Part shown: positions 19,953 to 31,262 of the stretch, piece by piece | Layout of the letters: every line of letters begins with the position of its first letter | Position numbering within the stretch: the stretch's first letter is position 1 | Translations under genes and position numbers: made by a program | NCBI RefSeq assembly: GCF_011745365.1 | Contig: NW_024468912.1 | Span: 3,410,001 to 3,474,000, forward strand | Origin: Cryphonectria parasitica EP155 | Lineage: Eukaryota > Ascomycota > Sordariomycetes > Diaporthales > Cryphonectriaceae | DNA length: 64,000 nt | Reading direction: 5' to 3' | Notes under the pieces: model-generated | What the model was told of the DNA's origin: nothing | Databases searched by the model: none | Seen by the model: the letters and a program-made list of their open reading frames with translations, nothing else

Positions 19953-21959
19953 TCAGACCAGCACTACGTCCACCATACTCACTTCACCTCTGCTCATCAT
20001 CCTCACCACCTCCCCGTCCATGAGCCCATGCACGTAGCTCTCCCCGATGAACATGTATCTCCCCATTTCCAGGTCCACCGGCCTCAACAAGTACAAAACC
20101 TGCCCGCCAGCCAGTGCCCATATTTCATCTCCCACAATAGCCGTGTTGGGTATGACAGCAAGGAATAGCTTGTGGGTAAACCCAAGGTCTCTCAGGGTGA
20201 ACGCCTTGCGCCTGGCATTCGCCATTTCCATCTGGTACTTGTATTCTTTCGGGGTGAGCTCGGCCCTTGGTTTCTTATAAAAGACGGGGTCTAGCTTTGC
20301 ACCGCGCTCGGATGGCACGCCGAGGTCGCCGTAGACGAGGTCCATCACGTTTGTGCGGTTGAATGCGTCCGTCATGGGCTCGTCTGTGAGTGCATAGCGC
20401 TGCTTCGATTCCCGGCCCCACTGCTGGCTTTTCGCCCTGGCGGTAGCCTTGAGTTCCTCTATGTTTGGACCCGTGTCCTTGATTATATCCTTGATCTTAT
20501 CGATTTGAATGCCGCACAGGTGAAGCGTGTCGCCCTCAATTCGTGGCCTTCTCGAGAAGTCCATGCTCAAGGGAAGAGGGTTGTAGGTTGGAGCGGTGGG
20601 ACCATTGTACTCCGGAATATTGCTCTTGTCGTAGAACCGCCGACTGGGAGCCTCATCTGGCATGTACTTGGAGATGTGAAGTACTTTGGGGATCGGCTCT
20701 ATGGCAAGGGCGTGAGCCAGATTCGGAACCCACGACGGCACCTGATACCTGACAGTTATTCCCCCATTCGGCGGAGTAACACTGACGGTATGGCCCTCTG
20801 GGTGGTGCATGGCGAGTCCCAGGAAATTCAGGCTTGGCCCTGTACGCCTTTCCAAGTAATACCTCACAACATCCATGTATACCTCGACAACATTCTTCTT
20901 GTAGTCCGGCTTCACAAAGGCCCTCACGTCCTCCGGCGCCAGACATAGCGGCGCATATAGCTTATCCCGCGGGTCGGCACACAGCGTGTGGCGGAATAAT
21001 TGTAAAGTCCGCTCAAAGCTCGTCAAAGCATTCTGGATGCGCAGACTGCGGGCAATGTCCAGCTTGGATAGTTGATCGTAGACCTTAACAAGTTGCCGAG
21101 CAGAGTCCAGCATCTCAGGTGCACCCACGATGCTGATAGCCACCAGCTTGGCAGCCTCCATCTCGGACCACCCACACTCCTGTCTACCACAGAGAAATCT
21201 GACCTTGCTGGCGTGGGGAAACACCCCGATTCCGCTTATGAACGTAAACGAGAATTTTTCCGGAATCGTGGCCTCTTGGTAGATCCAGGCCCGCACCCAC
21301 CAGGGCTTCTGCCACAGCGCGATGATGCCAAGCCAGCCTCGGTACGTTTCCGAGCCGGGAACATCGAATATCTTCTTGTCCTTGGCTGGTGCCACTTTGA
21401 GCAGGAAGTCGGCCGTGTCGTCACCAGTGCTGCGCACGGGTTTGCGCCACCACCATGGCCGGTATGGTCTTGCTTCCTTCAAGACCTGCCGGTAGCGCTT
21501 CTCGAAGCGTTTCATGAGGCGGAATGCAATTTTGTTGTCGATGTCATTCGCCGGCAGCCCAAGCCATACGAGGACTTTGGAGGCTTGGGTGTAAATTGAG
21601 GTCATATGGCCAACCTGGACGGCGCGTTCGTCAAGGGCTTTGGTGTCGACAGGGTCTTGATTGATACAGATGGCGTCGACCCAGAGGTATCCACCATACC
21701 CAACATGCTGCTTCCAGGCCAATGTGATCTGTTCGAGGGCGTCATGCAGATTTTGACGGATGCGAAAATGTGTGCCATTCAGAAGTATTGAGTGAGTATC
21801 CCCCGGCGGGCCCCAGGTGTAAGAAAGTGCTGCATATGTCGGGTGAGAGCGCAGAGAGACATGTACCATCTCGAAGGAACATAGGCTGCCTTTTCGACCA
21901 GCGCGGAGACGAAGGAGCCGGATCTCGTCAACTCGCAGCGGCTTGTACTGGAATGCCAT
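19953..21959 (-). CDS. heterokaryon-incompatibility (HET) domain protein
   Basis: One 668-residue exon. The HET domain is near the N-terminus: YAALSYTWGPP, then NLHDALEQI, LWVDAICINQD and ERAVQVGHMTSIYTQASKVLVWLG, the three classic blocks. The remainder is the usual long variable region, and the end (FIGESYVHGLMDGEVV ... VDVVLV) is the common HET-protein C-terminus. HET domains trigger cell death in vegetative incompatibility and resemble TIR domains. The open frame runs further upstream but without an ATG; the first ATG is 21959, and a TATAAAA box about 100 bases upstream agrees. The cluster of two positively charged stretches (KRFEKRYRQVLKEARPYRPWWWRKP) is distinctive. Which allelic partner it senses cannot be told. 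Confidence 0.9.
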   Translation of the reverse strand: MAFQYKPLRVDEIRLLRLRAGRKGSLCSFEMVHVSLRSHPTYAALSYTWGPPGDTHSILLNGTHFRIRQNLHDALEQITLAWKQHVGYGGYLWVDAICINQDPVDTKALDERAVQVGHMTSIYTQASKVLVWLGLPANDIDNKIAFRLMKRFEKRYRQVLKEARPYRPWWWRKPVRSTGDDTADFLLKVAPAKDKKIFDVPGSETYRGWLGIIALWQKPWWVRAWIYQEATIPEKFSFTFISGIGVFPHASKVRFLCGRQECGWSEMEAAKLVAISIVGAPEMLDSARQLVKVYDQLSKLDIARSLRIQNALTSFERTLQLFRHTLCADPRDKLYAPLCLAPEDVRAFVKPDYKKNVVEVYMDVVRYYLERRTGPSLNFLGLAMHHPEGHTVSVTPPNGGITVRYQVPSWVPNLAHALAIEPIPKVLHISKYMPDEAPSRRFYDKSNIPEYNGPTAPTYNPLPLSMDFSRRPRIEGDTLHLCGIQIDKIKDIIKDTGPNIEELKATARAKSQQWGRESKQRYALTDEPMTDAFNRTNVMDLVYGDLGVPSERGAKLDPVFYKKPRAELTPKEYKYQMEMANARRKAFTLRDLGFTHKLFLAVIPNTAIVGDEIWALAGGQVLYLLRPVDLEMGRYMFIGESYVHGLMDGEVVRMMSRGEVSMVDVVLV

Positions 21960-22053
21960 GGCGGGTGCGTATATGAATGAGTTCTGCAGGGCAATGAGCG
22001 AAAGGTGGTGCTGAAGGAGATGCTCACGGACCCTGAAGCCGCACAAGGAAGCA

Positions 22054-22060
22054 TTTTATA
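22054..22060 (-). promoter_or_regulatory. TATA box of the HET gene
   Basis: Minus-strand TATAAAA about 95 bases before ATG 21959. It supports that start codon. Confidence 0.55.
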
Positions 22061-23442
22061 ATTGTTGGATTTTGGGTGCGCGTCTTCGAGCTGAATGTCC
22101 CTCACATGATGAAGGCATGGCTGCTAAGATGCCGTCATCTTCAGCGCGGACCAGACTCTGGTTGAGAGACCGGTCTAGGTCGCCTCCCTCACACCCACGT
22201 GGGAGGGAGCCTTCTATGAGAATTCAGGCAAGGTTTCAGCCGCAGCTTGCCCATTCAGGAAAACTATCGGAGGGACCAGAATAGTACTCACCTTGCCCTG
22301 GCAGTGCCGCCCTTTCCCAAGTCGGGGACAACTCCTCACTCCTCCGAGAGGGCGGTACCTAGTCTGCTGCTCTGATTTTAGTACATTGATCCCGCTTCGG
22401 TGGGATCATTAATTGTTCGACAGGGCTAGCAACGACGGGGGTACAGGCAAATCGTGGGTGTTGCAACCAACCTCAAGAGCTCAACAATTTCTTACCAGAG
22501 TACCTACAGATCATTTTGTTGCTCGTATTAGGAGAACACGCCAGTGGTCGTCGCACATAAAGTCTTGCCCAAGTTGCCCTCGCGGCGGCGACGACGTCTA
22601 GCGGCCCACATTGGCGGTCATATTTCCTGTTGGTCAGGGGGGAGTGGGTGACTATGTAATGTACAACCTGAAGGCCTTAGCAAGGTTCCAGATTGTTTTC
22701 CGACCATCACACGGAACCAGCGTTGGGGTTTTTGCAGTTGCAAGCGAGGTGCATGTGTAGTCAACCCGCAGTACATAAACAACAAGACACATGCAAGAAG
22801 AGGCGCATCTGTGTTGTATGCATAATGATGGATGGGAGAATAGAAGAAGTAAGCAAGTAGCCTTGCAAGAATCGTTCGTACCCTGGCTGGACCCCTCATT
22901 TCTCCTTGTCTAAAGCTGAAGGGGTGCTGCTGCCAGGAGGATCCCCGTCAACCCCCACTTGTTTACCACCTGAACACACTGAGACCAAATCAAATTGGAG
23001 CTTGGGGCGGTACGTACCGCCATGTCAGATTGTTTGCTGCTGCAGGGATGCTCCTTTAGGTAACACGCAATTGCACTTCAGCACAGCCGTAGCTGCTGCG
23101 AAAGGCCACCTTCAATTATTTCCACCGTCGACCTGTCCATCCCTTGATTTCCCAACGAAGCTCTGTCTTCGCCTGCGACCATCGTCCTCCTGTCTCTGGA
23201 GGTCGTATATTTCGTCCATCTTCTCTTCTCCTTCGATGGGATTAATGTCCTAGTAACAGCAGTTGGGTTCTTGTTCGACAGAGCCTCGAGGACAGACCAC
23301 TTGGACCTTGCCATTCCCCCTTCGCCTTCTCGACACATTCGTTCAACAACCTATCCCGTTTTTCTCCCCACGCTTTTTTTGTTCCACCGTGGTTTCCCAA
23401 GACGCGCTCTGAGATCTCAATCGACCACGCCTGAACACGACA
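22061..23442. other. divergent upstream region, HET / PMT2
   Basis: A long spacer with no gene. It contains a CCACGTGG palindrome near 22195. The final 250 bases before PMT2 are pyrimidine-rich (TTC/CTC words), typical of a fungal leader for a highly expressed gene. Confidence 0.5.
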
Positions 23443-25979
23443 ATGGCCGCCGCTGAGAAGGCCGCCGTCGCCTCTGGCGCTGATGCCGGCAATGCCCTGC
23501 GACGGCGCAATGTGCCTGGGCAGACTGGCGCCGCCCAGGGTCAGCTCGAGGTCGACGACAAGAAGAAGCAGGCAAAAAAGGTTGGGCTACTCCGAACTCT
23601 CCGCTTTTGCGATCGTACCATAAGAGGCCTTGAGCTAACACCATTGAATCGCAACAGTCATCCTTCCTCCAGACACTTGAGGAGTGGGAGTTCGTCATAG
23701 CCCCTCTCGTCTTTACGGCCCTTGCGCTCTTCACCCGACTGTACAAGATCGGAATCTCTGATATCGTGACATGGGATGAGGCCCAGTACGTTTCTTGCGT
23801 CGTCTACCGAACTCTACACTGGACGGCACTATTTGCTGACATGAGGTCTGCAATACAGTTTCGGAAAGTTCGGATCCCATTACTTGAAGCATGAATACTA
23901 CTTCGATGTCCATGTGAGCAACCTTATGGGAAAATGAGGCTTCGAGTCTCTTGCTGATCATGAAGTAGCCGCCTCTGGGAAAACTCTTGGTCGGTCTTTC
24001 TGGATACTTGGCTGGATACAACGGCTCCTTCGAATTCAAGTCCGGAGAACACTACCCTGCAGATGTCAACTATACCTTCATGCGCCAGTTCAATGCCCTT
24101 TTCGGTGCAGTCTGCGTGCCCATGGCATATTGGACTGCCAAGGAACTCAACCTGAGGCGTCCCGCGGTCTGGTTCGTCACGCTGATGGTGCTCTGCGAGA
24201 ACTCGTATACCACCATCAGCCGGTTCATCCTCCTCGACTCCATGCTCCTCTGCGGTACCGTCGCGACAACTCTCTGCTGGGCCAAATTCCACCGGCTACA
24301 GGACAGGAGCTTTGAGCCCGAATGGTTCTTCTGGCTGTTCATGACTGGGCTTAGCATCGGCTGTGTTACTAGTGTTAAACTGGTCGGGCTCTTCGTCACT
24401 GCGCTGGTTGGTCTTTACACCGTCGAGGATTTGTGGAACAAGTTTGGCAACCTGAAGATGCCTGTTGTACGTACTCTCGCCCTGTTTCGACGTGCACTTT
24501 GATCCTAACACGAGTCTAGGTTGAGCTTGGAGCTCATGTGGTTGCCAGGGTGGTCGGCCTGATCATTCTTCCCTTCCTTATCTACATGCTCAGCTTCGCG
24601 ATCCATTTCGCTGTTCTGACTGATACCGGCCCTGGTGATGCGCAGATGAGCTCTCTTTTCCAGGCGAACCTGCGTGGGACCGAAGTCGGCCAGAACAGCC
24701 CTCTGGAGGTCGCTTACGGTTCTCGGGCGACGATCAAGAACATGGGATACGGAGGGTAAGAGAAGCCTATACGCAACAGCAGATAGAGTCTTGGATGCTA
24801 ACTTGAGATAGTGGTCTGTTGCATTCGCACGTCCAGACGTACCCCGAGGGATCCAACCAGCAACAGGTCACCTGCTACCACCACAAAGATGCCAACAATG
24901 ACTGGTTCTTCTACCCCAACCGCCGCGAAGCTGATTACAGCGAGAGCGATGAGCCGCGCTTCTTCGGCGATGGCGATACCATTCGTTTCATTCATGCTCA
25001 GACTGGTCGCAACCTGCACTCGCACGACATTTCTGCACCTGTCACCAAGGCTGATAAGGAGGTTTCCTGCTACGGCAATCTGACCGTGGGTGATGACAAG
25101 GACCACTGGAAGGTTGAAGTTGTTCGCGATGTTGCCTCCAACGATCGAAGCAGAATCCGCACCCTGACCACCGCTTTCCGCCTGAGACACGAGGTCCTCG
25201 GTTGCTACCTCCGAGCTGGCAATGTCAACCTGCCACAATGGGGTTTCCGGCAGATCGAGGTCACCTGCACAAAGGACAACAACCCTCGCGACACCTACAC
25301 GCACTGGAACGTCGAGGCCCACTGGAACGACAGATTGCCTCCTGCCAAGCCTGGCCAGTACAAGTCGCCGTTCATCCACGACTTCATCCACCTCAATGTT
25401 GCCATGATGACGTCCAACAACGCCCTGGTGCCAGACCCCGACAAGCAGGACGACCTGGCTTCTCAATGGTGGCAGTGGCCGATCCTCAACGTCGGACTGC
25501 GCATGTGCGGCTGGGATGACAACATCATCAAATACTTCCTCCTTGGTAACCCCTTCATCTATTGGGGGTCGACGATCTCCCTCGGGGTCCTCGGCCTGAC
25601 GGTCGCCTGGTACGTTGTACGGTGGCAGCGTGGATTCAAGGAGCTCAACCAGTCTGAGATCGACCATATTCATTATGCTGGTCTCTACCCGGTTATCGGA
25701 TGGTTCTTGCACTATCTGCCATTCGTCGTCATGGCGCGTGTTACCTACGTCCACCACTATTACCCAGCCCTATACTTTGCCATCCTGACGACAGGTTTCC
25801 TGGCGGATTGGTGTCTCCGCAACAGGGCCCAAATCATCCAGCACGTCGTGTACGGCGCACTGTACAGCATCACGATCGGACTGTACATCTATTTCATGCC
25901 CATCTGCTGGGGCATGAGCGGCCCAAACCTACAGTACAACTACATGAAGTGGTTCGACTCGTGGAGGGTTACTGACTAG
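23443..25979 (+). CDS. PMT2: protein O-mannosyltransferase, PMT2 subfamily
   Basis: Six exons: 23443-23580, 23658-23785, 23859-23913, 23969-24466, 24520-24755, 24812-25979; 740 residues. It is a multi-pass ER membrane enzyme of GT39. Luminal loop 1 holds the catalytic acidic pair in [11 protein letters not shown] and the [16 protein letters not shown] motif. Three MIR repeats occupy the centre ([77 protein letters not shown]). The C-terminus has several membrane helices ([44 protein letters not shown]). It transfers mannose from dolichyl-phosphate mannose to Ser/Thr of secretory proteins; PMT2-type proteins work as heterodimers with a PMT1-type partner. The [19 protein letters not shown] wording is PMT2-specific as I recall it. 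Introns are all 53 to 77 bases. Confidence 0.93.
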
Positions 25980-26656
25980 GGTGTGTATGGGATGTGTGTG
26001 TGTATGCAGGGGAAAAAGGAAAGGGAAGGAAAGGCGCACTCTTTTTGCTACTTCTCTGACTGCGTAGGTTTTGCGATGGTCACTACTATAATCGGGAAAT
26101 TTCATTCGCGGGGCCCATTTCATCTCGACTCCATTGGGCTCGGGCACGGCTGAACGGCTGGCATTGCTGCATAAAGTATGGATGGTCAGGACAGGGACGG
26201 AGTTTCCGGCTGTGTGTAAGGATGGACTCTTTGAAAATTGTTTGAGCATGGAGAGAGAAAACAAGCTCCTAGGATCGCTCAGTCTAGAGTAATGCCATAT
26301 CTCCGTTGTGCTCTATGCTCAATGACTTGCCCGCCACATTTTCCTATGCCAGAGGTGATAGATATGTATATATGCCCGCCCTTGGTCCATGCTGATTATG
26401 CATTACAGTGGTGTACAATGATTTTGGAACTACTACATATTTTTGGGCGGAAGAAAAAAAGATGCTTCCAGGGCCATAAGGGGTATCAACCTAATGAGGC
26501 CTTTCATAAGGGGGGGGGGGGGAAAGACAGGAAAGAAGAAAGACGAAACAACGCTCATGCTCTGGCCAAGTCTGTGTGGCACGTTGTTCATCAAAGACAT
26601 CACTTTCCAGGTACGCAGATGCCGCGAACTAACTGAGTCATTATGCCTTGATTGCT
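25980..26656. other. convergent 3' region, PMT2 / Rab
   Basis: Only 3' flanking sequence; a G run lies at about 26512-26522. No gene is visible. Confidence 0.5.
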
Positions 26657-27448
26657 TCAACAGCACATACCCCCGCTCTTGACCTTCTCCTGGTCCAGCC
26701 TGACATTCGTCCCGCCTCCCCAGCCAGTCGCAGAACCTTTTACACCCGACCGCCTGTCGTTCAGGTCATATTTGCCCGCCATGATATTCTGGTATATCCT
26801 CTCGGCCACGGCCAGGAAGGCCTCCTCGACGCCCTCGCCGCTCTTGGCGCTGGTCTCGACGTACTGCAGCACGCCGTTCCGGCGGGCCCAGTCGCGGGCG
26901 TCGGCCTCGTCGACCTCGCGCTTCTCCGAGGCGAGGTCGGCCTTGTTACCGACGAGGATGACGACGATGTCGGGCTCCGCGATCTGGCGCAGGTCGTTGA
27001 GCCAGTCGGTGACGTGGTCGAAGGTGGCCTTGCGCGAGATGTCGAAGACCAGCAGGGCGCCCGAGGCGCCGCGGAAGTAGGAGCGCGTGACGGACTTGTA
27101 CGTCTCCTGGCCTGCGGTGTCCCAGAGGGATAGCTTCATGTGCTTCTGGGGCGGCGGGGGGTCCTGCTTCAGCGGGGGTGGAGGAAGGCCCTCGGGCTTG
27201 GGCGGCTGTGGGGAGGAGTCGGAGGTGCTGTCGGCTGGTGATGTTTCGGTGGCCTGGGACGCCCGGGGCGGTTTGGAGTGTGGTGCGCCGACGGGTACTA
27301 TCCGTGAGCCGAACTCAACGCCGATGGTGACATCGTGATGTTGGACAAAGCGGCCCTCGCAGAGCCGGATGGTCAGGCTGGACTTGCCGCAGCCGGAGTC
27401 GCCTATGCACACCAGCTTGGCGATGTAGTCCCACGGTGGTGAGGACAT
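26657..27448 (-). CDS. Rab GTPase, Rab4/Ypt4-like, with a Pro-rich insertion
   Basis: One exon, 263 residues. All G motifs are present: G1 GDSGCGKSS, switch I HHDVTIGVEFGSRIV, G3 WDTAGQET, G4 GNKADL, G5 ETSAK, and a C-terminal prenylation CC (SGGMCC). The core wording (TIGVEFGSRIV, YKSVTRSYFRGASGALLVFDI, DIVVILVGNKADL) is closest to Rab4/Rab2-type proteins, which act in endosome recycling or early secretory traffic. Between the switch I strand and the G3 motif lies an insertion of about 45 residues, rich in Pro, Ser and Lys (APHSKPPRASQATETSPADS ... PPPQKHMKLSLWDTAGQ). It is in frame, but no clear intron boundaries bracket it, so I treat it as protein. The gene is divergent from the Pns1 gene. 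Confidence 0.87.
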   Translation of the reverse strand: MSSPPWDYIAKLVCIGDSGCGKSSLTIRLCEGRFVQHHDVTIGVEFGSRIVPVGAPHSKPPRASQATETSPADSTSDSSPQPPKPEGLPPPPLKQDPPPPQKHMKLSLWDTAGQETYKSVTRSYFRGASGALLVFDISRKATFDHVTDWLNDLRQIAEPDIVVILVGNKADLASEKREVDEADARDWARRNGVLQYVETSAKSGEGVEEAFLAVAERIYQNIMAGKYDLNDRRSGVKGSATGWGGGTNVRLDQEKVKSGGMCC

Positions 27449-27811
27449 GAGGGCGGTCTGGACCTAGTGGATGGGTGGTAGTGGACGGAGTGGTGGGGTA
27501 ACTAGAGTATTGTCCGAGGTGTAGGAGGGAGAGTGACCACGTCCCGAGGCTATGGTATGGGAGGGAATGTGGCGTGTCGGGTGGACGAGGTCGGATCAGA
27601 CGAGGTAAATTTGTTGCTGAAGATGGGGGAAGCTGAGACAGAGCTCAGGAACCAAAACAGCAGGCCTCGTGAGCAAATCAAGAGCACCCAACGTGTTGAC
27701 AGATCTCACACGGGGCAAACACAAAATAGGACCAGAGGATAAAGGTATCACGAGCTCAGCATTGTTGAGAGAGAGACAACAGACAAGAAGAGAATTATGG
27801 AGGAGAAGCGG

Positions 27812-27847
27812 AAGCAGGAGGTTTAAGCAGGAGGTTTAAGCACGAGG
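27812..27847. repeat. 13-base tandem minisatellite
   Basis: Two exact copies of AAGCAGGAGGTTT followed by a degenerate partial third copy. Confidence 0.8.
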
Positions 27848-28730
27848 ATGGTCTCACATTCCCGTGGGCCAAGAAAGCTGACGTCGATATGAGAACTGAT
27901 GATCACAACAGGGTAGCTGGGGGTAAGGTGGGGAGCGAAGCAGAGGCGATAACGTCAGGCGGACAAGACGGAGACAGGGGGTCGTTGTTTTGCTGGGGTA
28001 TGACGCTGATATCGAGTCTAGAGGGCCGGCGATAACAGCTACCGAGGGTCTATCATCATGGGTGCTATAGTGGAATGGTACCTGTCAGAGTACTGCACTC
28101 GGCTACTGAGCATAGGTACTACTACTATGGCATAGGCTGTTCTGCCTCCCACTGTAGCTGCGTGCATCAGAAACCCTGTACTACGGCACTATGTACTGTA
28201 TTAATCAGTCAGTCCGTCAGTCAGCCGGTTCTGTCCAAAAGCAACTGTAGATGGGTACTACTTACGAAGCAGGTGGCAGCCTACTGCTTCTGACCAAACT
28301 TGCTCCCTTTTTCTCCTATCCTTTATGAATTTTGGGTTCGACCAGGCACAGACACACCCACTCCCTTCCCTATGCCCATGGCCCATCCTGCAACCATTAC
28401 TGCGATTGGTCAGTGGTCAAGAATCAGTCATACCGCCCAAGGCTCTTGACAGGGGACCCTACGATCCTACAGCCATTACCTCACGTCCCATGCGCACGTC
28501 GGAGCCGCACCCGCCTATCTCCTCGTGCAAACAAACCATCCTGCCGTCTCTTTTTTCGTCCTTCTTTGTTTGTCACATGCATACTTTCTCCTCACCTATC
28601 TTGTATATTGAACTCGAGGACTGTGAACTTTCACATTGCCATCTTCTCTCCACAGCTGCAGCGCAGGCAAGGAGACCCTGTTTAGACGTCATCCCCACCC
28701 TGCGTTAAACGTGAACGAGAGCACGACTCA

Positions 28731-28754
28731 CTGCCACTGCCACTGCCACTGCCC
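28731..28754. repeat. (CTGCCA)n repeat
   Basis: About four copies of a six-base unit in the leader region of the Pns1 gene. Confidence 0.8.
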
Positions 28755-28864
28755 AAGGCTACACCGCAATATCCTACCGCAACATCGAGTTTCCTCCGAC
28801 TGATTCGCTCTTCACTGACCAGAGGCTCGCCCATAAGCCTGTGCAAAAAAAGGGTTCTCTAGAG

Positions 28865-29041
28865 ATGTTTTCGGAGTGTGAGTTTCTGGCCCGTTAATCC
28901 GTAGGAGTCACCTCCAAGCCTCCGTGTTAGGAGGCCGAATAGTGGATGCATTCTGACCCCTCCCTTTTCCCTTCTTCTAGATGCGTCGAGGTTCCTGGCT
29001 CAGTCACAATCCCGACTTTCCAACTTCCAGGGCCAGACCGA

Positions 29042-29074
<33 letters not shown>

Positions 29075-31262
29075 ACCAGCCCATCGCCAGCCAGGCGACT
29101 GGTCGCGAGCATCAAGACACGGCGGCCGCTCATTCCTAGGCGCAGCGCGCGGAACCAACCCCTATCAGCCCGCAGCCTCCCGCTTCGGCCATCTTACCTT
29201 CGCCTCGCGCTACTCCACCACCCAGGATGCGCCCCTCTTCCAGAGCGCCAGGGACGAGCTGCGGGAGGACGACGACGAGGACGAGCGTGACCGGGAAGCC
29301 GTAGACCTCTATGCTCTGCAGCAGTCGCGCCGTGTCTTCCAGACGAGCCGGCTGGAGGAGAGCACGGAACCGGAGGACGAGGGTAGCCGCGGCTCGCTGG
29401 AGCAGAGCCAGGACCACGAGGAGGAGGGTAGGGCATTTTTGGACCGGGCACACACACGGGGCATCAAGAGTAGTTGGAATGGACCCAGGAGCAGCTTTGT
29501 CCGGAGAGGGCCCGACCACGGTGGCAAGCGTGGTGGCCACGAGGGCCTAGACAGGGTGACATCGAACAGCAGCGACTCGTCGTCTGGCAGGGGGAGGATG
29601 GAGGACGTCGGTCTCGAGTCGACAATAGCCGACGGCGAACCACCAGCAGACCTGACCATGGAGGCATCCGTCGACGACCACCCTCCGGCTTTCCAGAGGC
29701 TACGCGGCACCACCGGCCCTGCGCGGGTACCACTGCGCCGAAATTCTATACCCGAGTCAGAACTTGAAGGTCACTCTTTTGCTCATGCTGGACCGAGTTC
29801 TGGGGGTCCACCGCCGCAAGGCGAGATCTTCAAGCACGATGCCTTCTTTGCCTGGGTCTACCTGATCGCGCTGGCGGCCATGTTTGCCACCTTCAGCCTA
29901 GTATGGCTGCACACAACAACGACACAAAACGGGTCGAAACCAATAGGAGATACGATATATACGGTTCTGCGATCATCATTTCACCTACTGGCTGTGGACA
30001 CCCTGGTCGCGATCATAGTATCGTTCGTCTGGCTAGCAGCTCTGCGATACTTTGTCAGGCCGCTGGTCGCACTGATCCTGGTTGCCGTTCCAGTCATCAT
30101 GCTTTCATTTGCGATATACCCTTTTGTTTCCAGTTTTCAAGGACCTGGAGAGGGGTCCAGTCTGCAGGACATTGTGATGAGGTGGGCCTCGATGATCCCG
30201 GGCTTCTTCGCGCTGATCTGGATATATATGGTCTGGAAAGGACGCCGCGCGCTCACCTCGTCTATTGCCATCCTCGAGTTCTCGAGTCGGATTCTTGCCG
30301 CAAACAATGCGCTGGTGCTCGTCGGCATGGGCGCTCTCTCCTTGATCGTCTTCTGGACGTGGGCGTGGCTTGCCATGTTCACCAGGGTCTTCCTGGGCGG
30401 TTCGTACTCGGGAACCTTGTCCAGGTATATCATCCAGGCTTCGACATGGTGGCTGGGCGCATACTTCCTCCTCATGTATCTCTGGACGCTGTCGATGATC
30501 GCAGGTGTCCAGCGGGGAACCACAGCTGCGACTGTCTCCCAGTGGTATTTTCACCGCAACGCTGTGCCCGCAGTGGCATCGCGAGACATTGTCATGGCGG
30601 CACTGAACCACTCGGTGACGACCATCTTTGGCACGATCTCGCTCTCGACCCTGCTGGCCATAGTGGTCCGCTTGCCCCTCCTGGTCCTGCACAGGCGCAT
30701 CGCCGGCATCATCGCTGCGTTCTTCTACACCCTCGTCCCGACTTCGATCGTCGCCATGACTAACCCTCTCACGCTCACTTACGCCGCCATCCACTCGCAG
30801 CCTCTCGTGGACTCGGCCCGCGGCCTGAGTCAGATGGACTTTTTGGGCCCGCAGGCACCGACGACGACGCTCACACCCCGCAATCTTAAGCACCGCGGCT
30901 CAGCGCCCCTCCTGCCCTACCGCCTGGCGAAGCTCCTCCTGCACGCGACGCGCTTCATCATGGCCACGGCGCTGGGCTTCGCAGGCTGGGTGATCACGGC
31001 GCGGCAGCTCAAGGTGGCCCTTCCCGAGGGCAGCCTCAAGGGCAGCGCCTACGCGTACATGGTCGGCCTCGTGGCAAGCTTCATCGGCTGGGGCATCCTC
31101 GGGGCGATGGAGGGGATCCTGAGCTCCATCGTGGACGCCGTCATCATCTGCTACGGCAGCGAGACGAAGATGGCGAGTGGTGGTGGGGGGTACTGCATGG
31201 AGGCTGCGCAGCTTTTTGGTGGTCGTGGCAGGGGCACAAATTGGAATGATGCTGAGTACTGA
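28865..31262 (+). CDS. PNS1: Pns1-type choline-transporter-like (CTL/SLC44) membrane protein
   Basis: A 13-base first exon (28865-28877, MFSE + T) is joined to 28981-31262 (intron 28878-28980, GTGAGT donor, CTTCTAG acceptor), giving 764 residues. The N-terminal ~270 residues are cytosolic and low complexity, with a GN repeat (29041-29070) and acidic stretches. The membrane domain has about ten helices, e.g. FFAWVYLIALAAMFATFSLVWL, LVALILVAVPVIMLSFAIYPF, NALVLVGMGALSLIVFWTWAWL and FIMATALGFAGWVITARQLKV. The closing SIVDAVIICYGSE is characteristic of the CTL family. SLC44 members are linked to choline or ethanolamine handling; yeast Pns1 has no settled function. The mini first exon fixes the start: no other ATG precedes the conserved YASRFLAQSQS. 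Confidence 0.85.

Larger units (their letters stand above)
27449..28864. other. divergent upstream region, Rab / Pns1, with minisatellite and GTAC-rich tract
   Basis: No gene is seen. It holds a 13-base tandem repeat near 27812-27847, a cluster of GTACTA/TACTAC words at about 28080-28200, and a (CTGCCA)n array near 28730-28753. Confidence 0.5.

Noticed and set aside
19860..19970. A possible extra intron at the 3' end of the HET gene (GTGAGT ... GCTAGCAG)
   Set aside because: The unspliced end VDVVLV matches the common C-terminus of HET proteins, so the intron is not needed.
24798..25757. A 319-codon open frame antisense to PMT2
   Set aside because: Val/Asp/Glu-rich shadow of the PMT2 coding strand; PMT2 is certain from its MIR repeats.
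27160..27310. Reading the Pro-rich insertion of the Rab gene as an intron
   Set aside because: No convincing donor and acceptor bracket it in the right phase, and it lacks a branch site; kept as protein.
29903..30763. A 286-codon plus-strand frame inside the Pns1 gene
   Set aside because: Overlaps the CTL membrane domain in another frame; the composition (Arg, His, Cys, Pro) is that of an out-of-frame reading.
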